Below, one piece after another: positions 1 through 7,773 of a stretch of 10,674 bases of DNA (position 1 is its first letter; every line of letters begins with the position of its first letter). Both the position numbers and the translations under genes were made by a program. This stretch comes from Nocardioidaceae bacterium (GTDB lineage: Bacteria; Actinomycetota; Actinomycetes; Propionibacteriales; Nocardioidaceae). Location: positions 1 through 10,674 of the forward strand of contig JAICRS010000097.1 in the NCBI GenBank assembly GCA_025966335.1, in the 5' to 3' direction. The notes beneath the pieces are model-generated. The model had not been told where the DNA came from. It did not search any database and worked only from the letters and a program-made list of their open reading frames with translations.

Positions 1-846
1 GACCACCTTGGACTCGCCCGCGATCCACGCGTAGAGCCCGGGCAGGTCGCGGCCGGTCACCGACGGGCTGAGCTCCTCCCCGGAGGAGGAGTAGGTCGGC
101 GTCTCCCACAGGTCCGGCTCCACCAGCCGGTCGTCGACGAGGTGGACGATCGGCGTGAGCCCCAGGTGCTTGCGGACCGCGGTGACCTGTCGCACGCCGT
201 GGTCAGCCCCGTCGCGCGGGAGCCAGACGACCTCGACGCCATCGGGGGCGGGGACCTCCATCACGTCGCCGGTGCAGGGGACCTCGAGGAACGCCGTCCC
301 CTGGGCATCGGTGTCGAGGTCGGCGAGGATGCTGCAGATCGCGGGGACCGCGGTCTCGTCCCCGGCGAGCAGCAGGGTCCGCGCGGGGCCGGGGTCGAAC
401 TCGATGCCGCCGAAGGGCTCACCCCGCCTGGGGCCGAGGAGGACCAGCCGGTCGCCGGACTGCGCGGCGGCCGCCCACGAGGATCCCGGCCCGGACGCGC
501 CGTCCTCGACATGCAGCACGAAGTCGACCACCAGTGCGGTGTCCTCGCCGGAGCCACGCAGCTCGCGGACGGTGTAGGTCCGCATGTGCCCGCGCTCGTC
601 GGCGGGGATGTCCAGCCAGGTGGAGAACCACGACTCGTCGGCACCCTCGAACGACGGCAGGTCGCCGGCCGGGTTGGGAAACACCAGCTTGACCCGCTGG
701 TCGTAGAGCTTTCCCACGACACCGAAGTCGGCCAGGGCCGGGCTCGCCAGCTCGACCCGCACGAACGTCGGCGAGATCCGCTGCACGCTGCGCGTGTGGA
801 CCTCCGTCAGGATCATCGGCAGGTGGTGCGTGGTGGTCACGGTCAT
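1..846 (-). CDS. Siderophore-interacting flavin reductase (SIP/ViuB family), C-terminus beyond window
   Basis: Cytoplasmic FAD-dependent ferric-siderophore reductase, which releases iron from an imported siderophore by reducing it to Fe(II). The 282 codons in view run open to base 1, so the gene continues off the left edge. Visible family motifs are the flavin-binding RTYTVR at residues 89-94, DFVLHVEDG near 108-116 followed by SSWA, the nucleotide-domain AGDETAVPAI at 161-170 and the late YAWIAGES at 271-278. These give the FAD-binding domain followed by the SIP C-terminal domain. The family is usually about 270-300 residues, so little is missing. The ATG overlaps the stop of the ABC ATPase gene in an ATGA (4 bases), and an AAGGGG Shine-Dalgarno sequence lies about 6 bases upstream. 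It is the fifth gene of the operon and would act after transport. Electron donor (NADPH or ferredoxin) and siderophore type cannot be told from sequence. Confidence 0.93.
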   Translation of the reverse strand, partial: MTVTTTHHLPMILTEVHTRSVQRISPTFVRVELASPALADFGVVGKLYDQRVKLVFPNPAGDLPSFEGADESWFSTWLDIPADERGHMRTYTVRELRGSGEDTALVVDFVLHVEDGASGPGSSWAAAAQSGDRLVLLGPRRGEPFGGIEFDPGPARTLLLAGDETAVPAICSILADLDTDAQGTAFLEVPCTGDVMEVPAPDGVEVVWLPRDGADHGVRQVTAVRKHLGLTPIVHLVDDRLVEPDLWETPTYSSSGEELSPSVTGRDLPGLYAWIAGESKVV

Positions 847-1667
847 CGGATCCCCTTGTGGTGGTGTCGGCCGATCGGCACGACCAGCGGTGTGTGCGAG
901 ACCGGGTCGGTGACGACGCGGCAGTCCAGGCCGAAGACGGCGCGGACGTTGTCCTCGGTGACCACCTCGTCGGGTGTGCCCTCGGCGATCACCCGACCGC
1001 CCTCGAGCGCGACCAGGTGGTCGGCGTACCGGGCGGACATGTTCAGGTCGTGCAGCACCATGACCACGGTGGTCCCGCGCGTCTGGTTGAGGTCGGCGAG
1101 GAGGTCGAGCATCTCCATCTGGTGGGACACGTCGAGGTAGGTCGTCGGCTCGTCGAGGAGGAGCAGGTCGGTGCCCTGGGCCAGGGCCATCGCGATCCAG
1201 ACCCGCTGTCGCTGCCCGCCGGAGAGCTCGTCGACGACGCGGTCGGCGAGGTCGACGGTGTCGGTCAGGGTCAGCGCATCGGTCACGGCCCGCTCGTCGT
1301 CCGGGCTCCACCGGCGGAGCATGCTCTGGTGCGGGTGCCGGCCCCGGGAGACGAGGTCGGCCACGGTCACCCCCTCCGGTGTCACCGGCGCCTGCGGCAG
1401 CAGGCCCAGGGTGCGCGCCACCGCCTTGGTCGACATCCGGTGGATGGCTGACCCATCGAGCAGCACCGACCCCGCATTCGGCTTGAGCAGGCGGGTCATC
1501 CCCCGGAGCAGGGTCGACTTCCCGCAGGCGTTGGCGCCGACGATCACCGTGACCCGGTGGTCGGGGATCCGGACGCTCAGCGAGTCGACGACGGTGCGGT
1601 CGCCGTACCCGAGGCTGACCGCGTCGGCGACCAGCCGTGCGGGAGGCGTCGATACGGTGGCGGTCAT
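843..1667 (-). CDS. Iron-siderophore ABC transporter ATP-binding protein (FepC/FecE-type)
   Basis: Peripheral membrane ATPase that powers ferric-siderophore import through the two adjacent permeases; 274 residues, normal for the family. All ABC motifs are intact: Walker A GANACGKST at 44-52, Q-loop glutamine 92, signature LSGGQ at 148-152, Walker B LLLLDEP at 168-174 and switch histidine 206. The Walker A form with ACGKST is typical of FepC-type ATPases. The start is the ATG at 1667, chosen because it sits 5 bases after a near-perfect AAGGAGG and overlaps the upstream permease stop as ATGA. A longer open frame exists upstream but would run inside the permease gene. The C-terminus ends in a histidine- and arginine-rich tail (GRHHHKGIR), with no known role. 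Substrate is inferred from the operon, not from the ATPase itself. Confidence 0.96.
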   Translation of the reverse strand: MTATVSTPPARLVADAVSLGYGDRTVVDSLSVRIPDHRVTVIVGANACGKSTLLRGMTRLLKPNAGSVLLDGSAIHRMSTKAVARTLGLLPQAPVTPEGVTVADLVSRGRHPHQSMLRRWSPDDERAVTDALTLTDTVDLADRVVDELSGGQRQRVWIAMALAQGTDLLLLDEPTTYLDVSHQMEMLDLLADLNQTRGTTVVMVLHDLNMSARYADHLVALEGGRVIAEGTPDEVVTEDNVRAVFGLDCRVVTDPVSHTPLVVPIGRHHHKGIR

Positions 1668-2752
1668 TCCGCCCTCCTTCCGGTGCGGCCGCTCGCGAGC
1701 AGCCAGAGCAGGAACGGTGCCCCCAGGGCGCCGGTGACCACGCCCACGGGGAAGTTGATGTCGGCCAGCAGGTAGTCGGCGATGTAGTCCGCGCCGACCA
1801 CGATGATCGCGCCGGTCAGCCCCGCCCCCACCAGCGTGCTGCGGCCGCCGTTGAGCGCACGGGCGATCGGGCCGGCGAGGAACGCCACGAACGCGACGGG
1901 GCCGGCAGCCGCGACACCGCACGCGGTCAGGACCACGGCCAGCAGCAGCAGCGCGTCGGTGCGACTGCGTGGAACACCGAGCCCACGTGCGGTCTCCTCG
2001 CCGAGCTCGGTGACCCGCAGGGACCGGGAGAGCCAGAACATCGCCGGCAGCAGCGCCAGCAGGAGCAGCGCGAGCAGCCGGATGGTCGGCCACGCGGCGC
2101 CGCTCACGCTTCCGGTGAGCCAGCGCAGGACGAGCTGGGCGTCGTACTCGTCGGCACGGGTGAAGAGGTACTGGATCACCGACTGCAGGGCGGCGGCCAG
2201 CCCGACCCCGACCAGCACGAGCCGGTAGCCGGTCGACGGCCCGGCGACCATCCGGACCAGGACCGCGATCCCGATCGCCCCGGCGACCGCCGCCACGGAG
2301 ACGGCCGGGCCGTCGAGCCCGAGCGTCACGATCGTGAAGACCGCAGCGGCACTGGCCCCGACGCTGACCCCGATGATGTCGGGACTGGCCAGCGGGTTGC
2401 GCAGCGTGGTCTGGAAGATCGCGCCACCGACCCCGAACGCGAGCCCCACCAGGACGGCGAGGACGGCGCGCGGCAGCTTGGTCTCCATCAGGATGTACGA
2501 CGCGCCGGGGATCTCGGCGCCGAACAGGATCCGGAAGAAGTCGGGGATGGTGAAGGTGAAGTCGCCGAGGAGCACCCGGGCGGCGAAGATCAGCACGAGC
2601 ACCAGCGACAGCGCCGCGACGACCGCCCGGCGGCGACGGATCGGCGCGCGGCGGGCCCGGCGTACCCGCGTGACGGTCGGACCGGGGGAGCCGGTCGCTC
2701 CGGTCCGACCCGTCCGGGTCGTCGGGTGGACGGTGCGGTCGAGGACGGACAT
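1664..2752 (-). CDS. Iron-siderophore ABC transporter permease (FecCD family, FepG-like)
   Basis: Integral membrane subunit, one half of the translocation channel for ferric siderophore; 362 residues. An unusually long basic Arg/Pro/Thr-rich N-terminus (about residues 1-42) precedes the first membrane helix (about 43-62). FecCD hallmarks follow: KLPRAVLAVL at 92-101, the LRNPLASPDIIGVSVGA block at about 117-133, and GPVAFVAFLAGPIAR at 284-298. That last segment couples to the ATPase and carries GPIAR where the partner permease has VPHGVR, so the two permeases are distinct and probably form a heterodimer. Multiple further hydrophobic spans are visible to the C-terminus. The ATG at 2752 overlaps the upstream stop by one base (TGATG) and follows GGGAGGG at 5 bases spacing. 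The stop overlaps the ATPase start by 4 bases. Confidence 0.95.
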   Translation of the reverse strand: MSVLDRTVHPTTRTGRTGATGSPGPTVTRVRRARRAPIRRRRAVVAALSLVLVLIFAARVLLGDFTFTIPDFFRILFGAEIPGASYILMETKLPRAVLAVLVGLAFGVGGAIFQTTLRNPLASPDIIGVSVGASAAAVFTIVTLGLDGPAVSVAAVAGAIGIAVLVRMVAGPSTGYRLVLVGVGLAAALQSVIQYLFTRADEYDAQLVLRWLTGSVSGAAWPTIRLLALLLLALLPAMFWLSRSLRVTELGEETARGLGVPRSRTDALLLLAVVLTACGVAAAGPVAFVAFLAGPIARALNGGRSTLVGAGLTGAIIVVGADYIADYLLADINFPVGVVTGALGAPFLLWLLASGRTGRRAE

Positions 2753-3774
2753 CAGAGCCCTCCCATCCGGCCGCGGCGGATCAGGTAGAGGAAGACCGGC
2801 ACGCCGACGACGGCGGTCATGATCCCCACCTGGACCTCGGCCGGTGGCAGCACCACCCGGCCCACGGTGTCCGCCAGCACCGTGAGCAGTGCGCCGAAGC
2901 CGGCGCTGAGCGGCAGGACCCGGGCGTAGTCGGAGCCGACCAGCGCGCGCACGCCGTGCGGCACGATCAGCCCCACGAACGCGATCGGCCCTGCGAGCGC
3001 CGTGGCACCGCCGGAGAGCAGCACGATCGCGCCACCCATCATCAGCCGGTCGGTCGCGGTGCGCCGGCCCATCCCGCGGGCCAGGTCGTCGCCGAGGGCG
3101 AGGGTGTTGAGCAGTCGGGCCCCGGCGAGCGCCAGCGCGGCGCCGACCACGAGGAACGGCAGTCCGGTGAGCAGTACGTCGAACCCGCGACCACCGACCG
3201 TGCCGACCTGCCACATCCGGAACGTCTCCATGGTCTTCCGGTCGATCAGCAGCACCCCCGAGGTCCAGCTGCTGACCGCCGCGGTCAGGGCGGCGCCGGC
3301 GATGGCGAGCTTCATCGGGCTGGCACCGTCACGGCCCATCGACGCGATCGCGTGCACGAGGACCGCAGCCACGGCGGCGCCGCCGAAGGCGAGCCACAGG
3401 TGGCCGTGCAGGTCGGAGACGCCGAGGTAGGAGATACCCAGCACCATCGCGAAGCTGGCGCCGGCGTTGACGCCGAGGATGCCGGGGTCGGCCAGCGGGT
3501 TCCGGGTCAGCCCCTGCATGCAGGCGCCGGCCAGGCCGAGTGCGGCTCCGACCGCGAGGGCGAGAGCGGTCCGCTCGACGCGCGCCTGGTAGATGACGTG
3601 CAGCGGGTGACCGGTGTCGAGCAGCGCCGCCCAGGAGACGGTCCGCGCGCCGACCAGGACCGATGCCGACACCACGAGAAGCGCCGCGGCGACCAGCGCT
3701 GCGGTGGCGATCGGCGTGCCGGTCCGGCCGGGTACCGCGACCCGGCCGGTGTCCCGGCTCTGGGTGACCGTCAC
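2752..3774 (-). CDS. Iron-siderophore ABC transporter permease (FecCD family, FepD-like)
   Basis: Second membrane subunit of the siderophore channel; 340 residues, a typical length. After a short polar N-terminus the first helix lies at about 22-42. Diagnostic FecCD motifs are GLTRNPLADPGILGVNAGA at 88-106 and GPIAFVGLIVPHGVR at 262-276, the latter being the conserved cytoplasmic loop that docks on the ATPase. The chosen start is a GTG at 3774, which overlaps the binding-protein stop as GTGA (4 bases). No good Shine-Dalgarno precedes it, so translation probably depends on ribosomes finishing the upstream gene. The open frame continues far upstream within the binding-protein gene, but starts there would overlap a clear gene and give no extra family sequence. 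Placing it as FepD-like rather than FepG-like rests on gene order and on the PH-containing loop. Confidence 0.94.
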   Translation of the reverse strand: MTVTQSRDTGRVAVPGRTGTPIATAALVAAALLVVSASVLVGARTVSWAALLDTGHPLHVIYQARVERTALALAVGAALGLAGACMQGLTRNPLADPGILGVNAGASFAMVLGISYLGVSDLHGHLWLAFGGAAVAAVLVHAIASMGRDGASPMKLAIAGAALTAAVSSWTSGVLLIDRKTMETFRMWQVGTVGGRGFDVLLTGLPFLVVGAALALAGARLLNTLALGDDLARGMGRRTATDRLMMGGAIVLLSGGATALAGPIAFVGLIVPHGVRALVGSDYARVLPLSAGFGALLTVLADTVGRVVLPPAEVQVGIMTAVVGVPVFLYLIRRGRMGGL

Positions 3775-4799
3775 GAGCCAGCGACGGCCCGCGCGACGTG
3801 GGGCACGAAGTGGTCGATCACGTAGGGGATGGACAGCGGCGTCGGGTTGGTGACCGCGAGGCTGACGTGCTTGTCCGCCTCGGCGTACGCGTGCCCGTTC
3901 GCGATCGCAGGGATCTGCCCGATCAGGTTGTGCTGGGTGAAGGTCTGCATGTCGTCGGGGTTCTCCGACCAGGTGAGCAGGACGTCGGACTCCAGCTCGG
4001 AGGCACGCTCGGCGGAGACCGTGCCGTAGAACTCGCCCGGTTTGATGGCCTGGGCGACCGACGGTGCGTCCACCAGTCCGAGGTCGTGCATGAACGACAC
4101 GCGGGGGTCCTGGGGCGCGTACATCCCGATCGAGGACAGGTCCGTGGTGGTGAGGTAGGCGAAGATCAGCGACTTGCCCTCGAGCTGCGGGTGCTCCGCG
4201 GCGGCGTCGTCGATCGCCTGCTCGGTCTCGGCCGCGACCTCCTCGGCGAGGTCGGAACGCCCGAGTGCCGTGCCGACCATTTCCAGCGACGTCTGCCAGG
4301 GGGTGATCCACGGGTGCTCGGGATAGGCCACGACCGGAGCGATCTTGCTGAGCTTGGCGTAGTCCTTCTCGCTGATGCCGGAGTTGGTGGCCAGGATCAG
4401 GTCAGGGTTGAGCTTCGCGATCTCCACGACCGGGGCGCCGTCGGCGTCGTCGTACCGGGTCGGCGGCTCCAGCCCGGCCCTCTCGAGCTCGGCGTCGAAC
4501 CAGTCGGAGGAACCGGTCTCGTTGCCGCCCCAGGTCAGCTTGGTGGCCCCCACCGGCGCCACACCGAGAGCGAGCACGTGGTCCTGGTCGCTCCAGCCGA
4601 GGGTGGCGACCCGCTGCGGCTGCTCCTCGATCGTGGTCTCGCCGAAGGCGTGCTCGATGGTCACCGGGAACGCGTCCGCATCGGCGCTGGTGTTGGCCGC
4701 CTGGGTGTCGGATCCTGCCGCGGTCGATCCGGTCGCACAACCGGTCAGGGTCAGCGCGGCTACGACGCCGAGGGCGGCCAGGTTGCGGGGGCGCGGCAT
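3771..4799 (-). CDS. Iron-siderophore ABC transporter substrate-binding lipoprotein
   Basis: Extracytoplasmic lipoprotein that binds ferric siderophore and hands it to the permeases; 342 residues from this start. The N-terminus is a lipoprotein signal: basic MPRPRN, a hydrophobic stretch, then lipobox LTGC with lipidated cysteine 21, followed by a Ser/Thr/Ala-rich linker to about 45. The rest matches a bilobed helical-backbone (FhuD/FepB-type) binding protein, including RVATLGWSDQDHVLALGVAP near 63-82 and IAKLNPDLILATNSG near 126-140. Two in-frame ATGs lie six bases apart (4805 and 4799). AGTAGGA abuts the first but is 6 bases from the second, so the second is preferred; the other adds only Met-Ser. 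It is first in the operon, 27 bases downstream of an iron box. Which siderophore it binds is unknown. Confidence 0.94.
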   Translation of the reverse strand: MPRPRNLAALGVVAALTLTGCATGSTAAGSDTQAANTSADADAFPVTIEHAFGETTIEEQPQRVATLGWSDQDHVLALGVAPVGATKLTWGGNETGSSDWFDAELERAGLEPPTRYDDADGAPVVEIAKLNPDLILATNSGISEKDYAKLSKIAPVVAYPEHPWITPWQTSLEMVGTALGRSDLAEEVAAETEQAIDDAAAEHPQLEGKSLIFAYLTTTDLSSIGMYAPQDPRVSFMHDLGLVDAPSVAQAIKPGEFYGTVSAERASELESDVLLTWSENPDDMQTFTQHNLIGQIPAIANGHAYAEADKHVSLAVTNPTPLSIPYVIDHFVPHVARAVAGS

Positions 4800-4805
4800 G
4801 GACAT

Positions 4806-4812
4806 TCCTACT
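4806..4812 (-). promoter_or_regulatory. Ribosome binding site deciding the start of the binding-protein gene
   Basis: On the minus strand the sequence reads AGTAGGA directly followed by ATG TCC ATG. AGGA has zero spacing to the first ATG but the usual 6 bases to the second, favouring a start at 4799 over 4805. Confidence 0.55.
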
Positions 4813-4826
4813 TTCGGTCGGTGGAG

Positions 4827-4845
4827 TTAGGTAACCCTAACCTAA
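4827..4845. promoter_or_regulatory. DtxR/IdeR-type iron box
   Basis: The plus strand reads TTAGGTAACCCTAACCTAA, an interrupted palindrome with 7 of 9 base pairs matching around the centre. It agrees with the known DtxR consensus TTAGGTTAGGCTAACCTAA at 16 of 19 positions, with both outer arms (TTAGGT and ACCTAA) perfect. It lies 27 bases before the binding-protein ATG, in the only real gap upstream of the siderophore operon. Established knowledge: iron-loaded DtxR/IdeR binds such sites and blocks transcription. Inference: the five-gene operon is switched on by iron starvation. No convincing separate -35/-10 pair was found; the promoter probably overlaps the box. No clear hairpin terminator is seen in the 79-bp gap after the upstream hydrolase gene. 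Confidence 0.85.
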
Positions 4846-4878
4846 CTTATTCGACCGTCGCGCGGGTCCCGCCCGCCC

Positions 4879-5574
4879 TCATCCGCCGGCGGCCTGCACC
4901 AGCCCGCGGAAGAGTCCGGCGTCGGCGGCGGTCTCCGGATGCCACTGGACGCCGAGGTAGAACCGCTCGCCCGGCCGCTCCATCGCCTCCGTCGTGCCGT
5001 CGGTCGCGACGGCCGCGGGGGCGAACCCCGGGTGCGACCGGACCGACTGGTGGTGGTGGCAGCGCACGTGGTGCCGGTCGCCGATGAGTGTCCGTAGCCG
5101 GGAGCCGTCGATGGTCTCGACATCCACCGCGCCGTACTCGTCGCCGCCAGGGGAGTGCTGATCGTGCTCCACGACGTCGGGGGTGTGCTGGTCGAGCGCG
5201 CCGCCGGCGTGCACCGCCATCAGCTGCATCCCCCGACAGATCCCGAGCACCGGGATGTCGCACGACTCCGCGGCGTCGAGCAGCGCCAGCTCCCACGCAT
5301 CACGGTCCTCACGCCAGCCTCGGGTCCGTTCGTGAGGAGTCTCGTCGTACAGCCGAGGGTCGACGTCGGCGCCACCGGAGATCACCAGCGCGTCCAGCCT
5401 CGCCACGATGCTGGGGGCGACGGCCGGGTCCACCGGGGGAAGCAGCAGCGGCGCCCCGCCCGCGGTGACCACCGAGTCGGCGTACCCGGTCGGCAGCAGG
5501 TCGGCGTGCGCGTCCCAGACTCCCCACCGGGCCTGCTCGCGGTAGGTGCTCAGCCCGATCAGTGGTCGGCCCAC
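4879..5574 (-). CDS. Gamma-glutamyl amide hydrolase, class I glutamine amidotransferase-like (peptidase C26, PuuD-like)
   Basis: Cytoplasmic hydrolase expected to cut the gamma-glutamyl bond of the oxidised intermediate, releasing glutamate and the free acid as the last step of the pathway. It has 231 residues, within the usual 230-255 for the family. The sequence opens with RPLIGLSTYRE, typical of C26 members. SGGADVDP at 67-73 marks the oxyanion region, GICRGMQ at 111-117 carries the nucleophile Cys113, and GVQWHPE at 208-214 supplies His212 and Glu214 of the triad. The start is a GTG at 5574, two bases after the stop of the dehydrogenase gene and without a clear Shine-Dalgarno, so translation is probably coupled. 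It is the last gene of the amine set. Homology to PuuD (gamma-glutamyl-GABA hydrolase) is by motif; its true substrate here may be another gamma-glutamyl amino acid. Confidence 0.92.
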   Translation of the reverse strand: MGRPLIGLSTYREQARWGVWDAHADLLPTGYADSVVTAGGAPLLLPPVDPAVAPSIVARLDALVISGGADVDPRLYDETPHERTRGWREDRDAWELALLDAAESCDIPVLGICRGMQLMAVHAGGALDQHTPDVVEHDQHSPGGDEYGAVDVETIDGSRLRTLIGDRHHVRCHHHQSVRSHPGFAPAAVATDGTTEAMERPGERFYLGVQWHPETAADAGLFRGLVQAAGG

Positions 5575-5576
5575 GG

Positions 5577-6344
5577 TCAGAGCGGGGTCACGTAGGCGCC
5601 GGAGATGCCGCCGTCGACCAGGAAGGTGTTGGCGGTGATGAAGCTGGAGTCGTCCGAGGCGAGAAAGAGCACGGCGCTCGCGATCTCCTCCGGCTCGGCG
5701 AACCGGCCCATCGGCACGTGCACCAGCCGTCGCTGAGCCCGCTCCTCGTCCTTGGCGAAGAGCTCCTGCAGCAGCGGGGTGTTCACCGGCCCCGGGCACA
5801 GGGCGTTGACCCGGACTCCCTCGCGGGCGAACTGGACGCCGAGCTCGCGCGACATCGAGAGCACCCCGCCCTTCGACGCGGAGTAGGAGATCTGCGAGGT
5901 GGCCGCACCCATCACCGCCACGAACGAGGCGGTGTTGATGATCGAGCCGCGCTTCTGCTCGAGCATGTAGGGCAGGGCGGCCCTGCAGCACAGGTAGACG
6001 CTGGTCAGGTTCACCTCCTGCACCCGGCGCCAGGCGTCGAGGTCGGTGTCCAGGATCGAGTCGTCCTCGGGAGGGGAGATGCCGGCGTTGTTGAACGCGA
6101 TGTCGACCGACCCGTAGGTGTCCTTGGCGACCTTGAACAGCGCGTCCACCTCGTCCTTGCTGGTCACGTCCACGTGCACGAAGGTGCCGCCGATGCGCTC
6201 GGCGATCTCCTTGCCGTTGACGTCGTCGAGGTCGCCGATCACCACCCTGGCGCCCTCCTCGGCGAACCGGTTCACGGTCGCCAGGCCGATGCCGGAACAT
6301 CCGCCGGTGATCACGGCAACCCTGCCGTCGAGCCGTCCTGCCAT
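5577..6344 (-). CDS. Short-chain dehydrogenase/reductase (classical SDR), probable alcohol-oxidising step
   Basis: NAD(P)-dependent oxidoreductase, 255 residues, with a complete classical SDR layout: cofactor motif TGGCSGIG at 13-20, acidic Asp38 at the end of strand 2 (favours NAD), NNAG at 85-88, structural Asn112, Ser140, and the catalytic pair Tyr154/Lys158 in YSASK. After this come PGPVNTP at 184-190 and the C-terminal LVDGG. Annotation pipelines often call such proteins 3-oxoacyl-ACP reductase, but no fatty-acid gene is near. It lies between the aldehyde dehydrogenase and the hydrolase, so the likely job is oxidation of the terminal alcohol of a gamma-glutamyl amino alcohol to the aldehyde. 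That role is inferred from context only. The ATG at 6344 is preceded by GAAGGGA at about 10 bases. A 60-base gap separates it from the preceding gene. Confidence 0.92.
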   Translation of the reverse strand: MAGRLDGRVAVITGGCSGIGLATVNRFAEEGARVVIGDLDDVNGKEIAERIGGTFVHVDVTSKDEVDALFKVAKDTYGSVDIAFNNAGISPPEDDSILDTDLDAWRRVQEVNLTSVYLCCRAALPYMLEQKRGSIINTASFVAVMGAATSQISYSASKGGVLSMSRELGVQFAREGVRVNALCPGPVNTPLLQELFAKDEERAQRRLVHVPMGRFAEPEEIASAVLFLASDDSSFITANTFLVDGGISGAYVTPL

Positions 6345-6404
6345 GTCTGATCGGTTCCCTTCTCGGAGGTGCGACCGGCTGTGCCGGCGGGGAGATGTGG
6401 GTGC

Positions 6405-7763
6405 CTACTCGTCGGAGATGAAGACGTTCTTCTCCTCGGTGAACGCCTGGGGCGCATCGGGGCCCAGCTCCCGGCCGAGTCCCGACTGCTTGTAACCGCC
6501 GAACGGCGTCCAGTACCGCACCGACGCGTGGGAGTTCACGCTCAGGTTGCCGGCGGCGACTCCGCGGGAGACGCGCAGCGCGCGGCCCAGGTCGCGGGTG
6601 AAGACCGAGCCGGACAGGCCGTACTCGGTGTCGTTGGCCTTGTCGATCGCGTCCTGCTCGTCGTCGAACGGCATCACCGCGACCACGGGTCCGAACACCT
6701 CCTCGCGCCAGATCCGCTCGTCGGGCGACTCCGCGAGCACCACCGTCGGCGGCAGCCAGAACCCGTCACCGGCAGGCGCCGAGCCGGTGTAGGCGACGTC
6801 GACCTCGTCCAGGAACCCCTGCACGGTCTCGCGCTGCCGGGCCGAGATCAGCGGGCCCATCTCGCTGGACCTGTCACCGGGGTCGAGGACCTTCATCCCC
6901 TTGACCGCGGGTTCGAGCAGGCCGAGGAACTCGTCGTACGCCGACCGCTCCACCAGGATCCGGGACCGGGCGCAGCAGTCCTGGCCGGCGTTGTCGAACA
7001 CGGCGTACGGCGCGGTGGCGGCTGCCTTGGCGAGGTCCGCATCGGCGAACACCACGTTCGCGCTCTTCCCGCCCAGCTCGAGCGTGCACCGCTTCACCTG
7101 GTCTGCGCAGCCGGCCATGATCTGCTTGCCGACCTCGGTGGACCCGGTGAAGCAGATCTTGCGCACCAGCGGATGGGTCACGAACCGCTCGCCGACCACC
7201 GACCCCTTGCCCGGGATGACGGTGAACACGCCTTCGGGAAGGCCGGCCTCGAGCGCGAGCTCGGCGATCCGGATGGCGGTCAGCGGGGTCAGCTCGGCCG
7301 GTTTGAGCACGACACAGTTGCCGGCAGCCAGGGCCGGGGCGAAGCCCCAGCCGGCGATCGGCATCGGGAAGTTCCAGGGCACGATCACACCGACGACCCC
7401 GAGCGGCTCGTGGAAGGTCAGGTTGACCCCGCCGGCCACCGGGATCTGCCGCCCGAACAGGCGCTCCGGCGCCGCGGAGTAGTAGTTGAGGACGTCGCGG
7501 ACGTTGCCCGCCTCCCAGGTCGCGTTGCTCCAGGTGTGCCCGGCGTTGCGGACCTCGAGCTCGGCGAGCTCGTCGATGTGGTCATCGACGACCGCCGCGA
7601 ACCGGCGCAGCAGGGTGGCCCGGGCGCCCGGTGCCAGGTCGCGCCAGGCCGGGAAGGCCTCCTGCGCCCGCTCGATCAACGCGTCCGTCTGCTCGACGGT
7701 GGCCAGCGCGACCTCGGTCACCGGTTCCGCGGTGGACGGGTTGATGACGGTGTAGGTGCTCAT
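6405..7763 (-). CDS. NAD(P)-dependent aldehyde dehydrogenase (PuuC-like role)
   Basis: Oxidises an aldehyde to the acid, here probably a gamma-glutamyl aminoaldehyde to the gamma-glutamyl amino acid. It has 452 residues, somewhat shorter than the common 480-500 but complete in motifs: oxyanion Asn131 in PWNFP, general base Glu229 in LELGG, nucleophile Cys263 in GQDCCARSR, and cofactor-contact Glu355 and Phe357 in EEVFGPV. FGGYKQSGLGRE lies near the C-terminus. The nucleophile is followed directly by a second cysteine (Cys264). The start at 7763 gives the standard opening TVINPSTAEPV and follows TGAGGA by about 8 bases. It begins 10 bases after the synthetase stop, so the two are co-transcribed. 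The longer open frame upstream runs inside the synthetase gene and is not used. Substrate is inferred from neighbours. Confidence 0.94.
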   Translation of the reverse strand: MSTYTVINPSTAEPVTEVALATVEQTDALIERAQEAFPAWRDLAPGARATLLRRFAAVVDDHIDELAELEVRNAGHTWSNATWEAGNVRDVLNYYSAAPERLFGRQIPVAGGVNLTFHEPLGVVGVIVPWNFPMPIAGWGFAPALAAGNCVVLKPAELTPLTAIRIAELALEAGLPEGVFTVIPGKGSVVGERFVTHPLVRKICFTGSTEVGKQIMAGCADQVKRCTLELGGKSANVVFADADLAKAAATAPYAVFDNAGQDCCARSRILVERSAYDEFLGLLEPAVKGMKVLDPGDRSSEMGPLISARQRETVQGFLDEVDVAYTGSAPAGDGFWLPPTVVLAESPDERIWREEVFGPVVAVMPFDDEQDAIDKANDTEYGLSGSVFTRDLGRALRVSRGVAAGNLSVNSHASVRYWTPFGGYKQSGLGRELGPDAPQAFTEEKNVFISDE

Positions 7764-7773
7764 CGAGGAATCC

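Noticed and set aside
4862..4872. Palindromic GCGGGTCCCGC after the hydrolase gene
   Set aside because: At best a 4-bp stem, no U-tract; not supported as an intrinsic terminator.
3798..5087. 429-residue plus-strand open frame opposite the binding protein and the end of the hydrolase
   Set aside because: Crosses the iron box and two real genes; composition is that of a shadow frame.
5577..6344. Reading the SDR as FabG of fatty-acid synthesis
   Set aside because: The motifs are generic to classical SDRs and no fatty-acid gene lies nearby; gene context points to amine catabolism.
6375..6387. Small inverted repeat CCGGC-TGT-GCCGG in the 60-base gap between dehydrogenase genes
   Set aside because: Only a 5-bp stem with a 3-base loop and no T-run; likely chance in GC-rich sequence and not a credible terminator.
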